Shown here piece by piece: positions 48,543-48,629 of a stretch of DNA of 48,629 bases. The DNA comes from Candidatus Paenibacillus intestinavium (GTDB taxonomy: Bacteria > Bacillota > Bacilli > Paenibacillales > Paenibacillaceae): positions 1 to 48,629 of the forward strand of contig DXHF01000386.1 of the NCBI GenBank assembly GCA_019113605.1, given 5' to 3'. Both the position numbers and the translations under genes were made by a program. The notes below the pieces were generated by a model. The model saw only the letters and a program-made list of their open reading frames with translations, did not search any database and had not been told where the DNA came from. Within the stretch, counting starts at the first letter, position 1. Every line of letters starts with the position of its first letter.

Positions 48543-48629
48543 ATGAATTTCAATGATATTATTAAACAAAGTGTAATTACACTAGAGAACTTCCGTTCAG
48601 TATCCTATTTCGATATGGTATTAGGATTA
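48543..48629 (+). CDS. Start of a DUF4956-like membrane protein gene (truncated by window end)
   Basis: ggaggaaaaaATG; MNFNDIIKQSVITLENFRSVSYFDMVLGL; family suggested by sequence and neighbourhood only. Confidence 0.5.
   Translation, partial: MNFNDIIKQSVITLENFRSVSYFDMVLGL

Overview
Low-GC, Paenibacillus-like chromosomal segment with no rRNA, tRNA, IS element or CRISPR that I could recognise. From left to right: (i) the 3' part of a bacterial nitric-oxide synthase gene and a YnfA-family gene. (ii) Three consecutive carbohydrate modules, each with a YesM/YesN-type two-component pair and an ABC sugar importer. The first is an aldouronate/xylan utilisation cluster (GH67 alpha-glucuronidase plus an apparently intracellular GH10-GH43 fusion enzyme), the second ends in a GH42 beta-galactosidase, and the third has no hydrolase. 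(iii) Sir2, a BenE-like transporter, a PD-(D/E)xK + winged-helix protein followed by a 51-bp tandem repeat array, and an NDH-2/DUF1641 pair. (iv) A secreted beta-helix protein with two copies of a C-terminal domain, then a Gram-positive-type Pel exopolysaccharide locus with unusual architecture: epimerase-PelD fusion, PelE, PelA-deacetylase-like protein, PelF, PelG fused to a CotH-kinase domain through an internal lipobox, a VTC-type polyphosphate polymerase domain protein and the start of a DUF4956-like gene. The main candidates for something undescribed are the fused/extended pel locus, the GH10-GH43 fusion, a two-copy intergenic hairpin element with compensatory base changes, and the nuclease-like gene beside the 51-bp array. 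All family calls come from reading motifs by eye; no database search was run.
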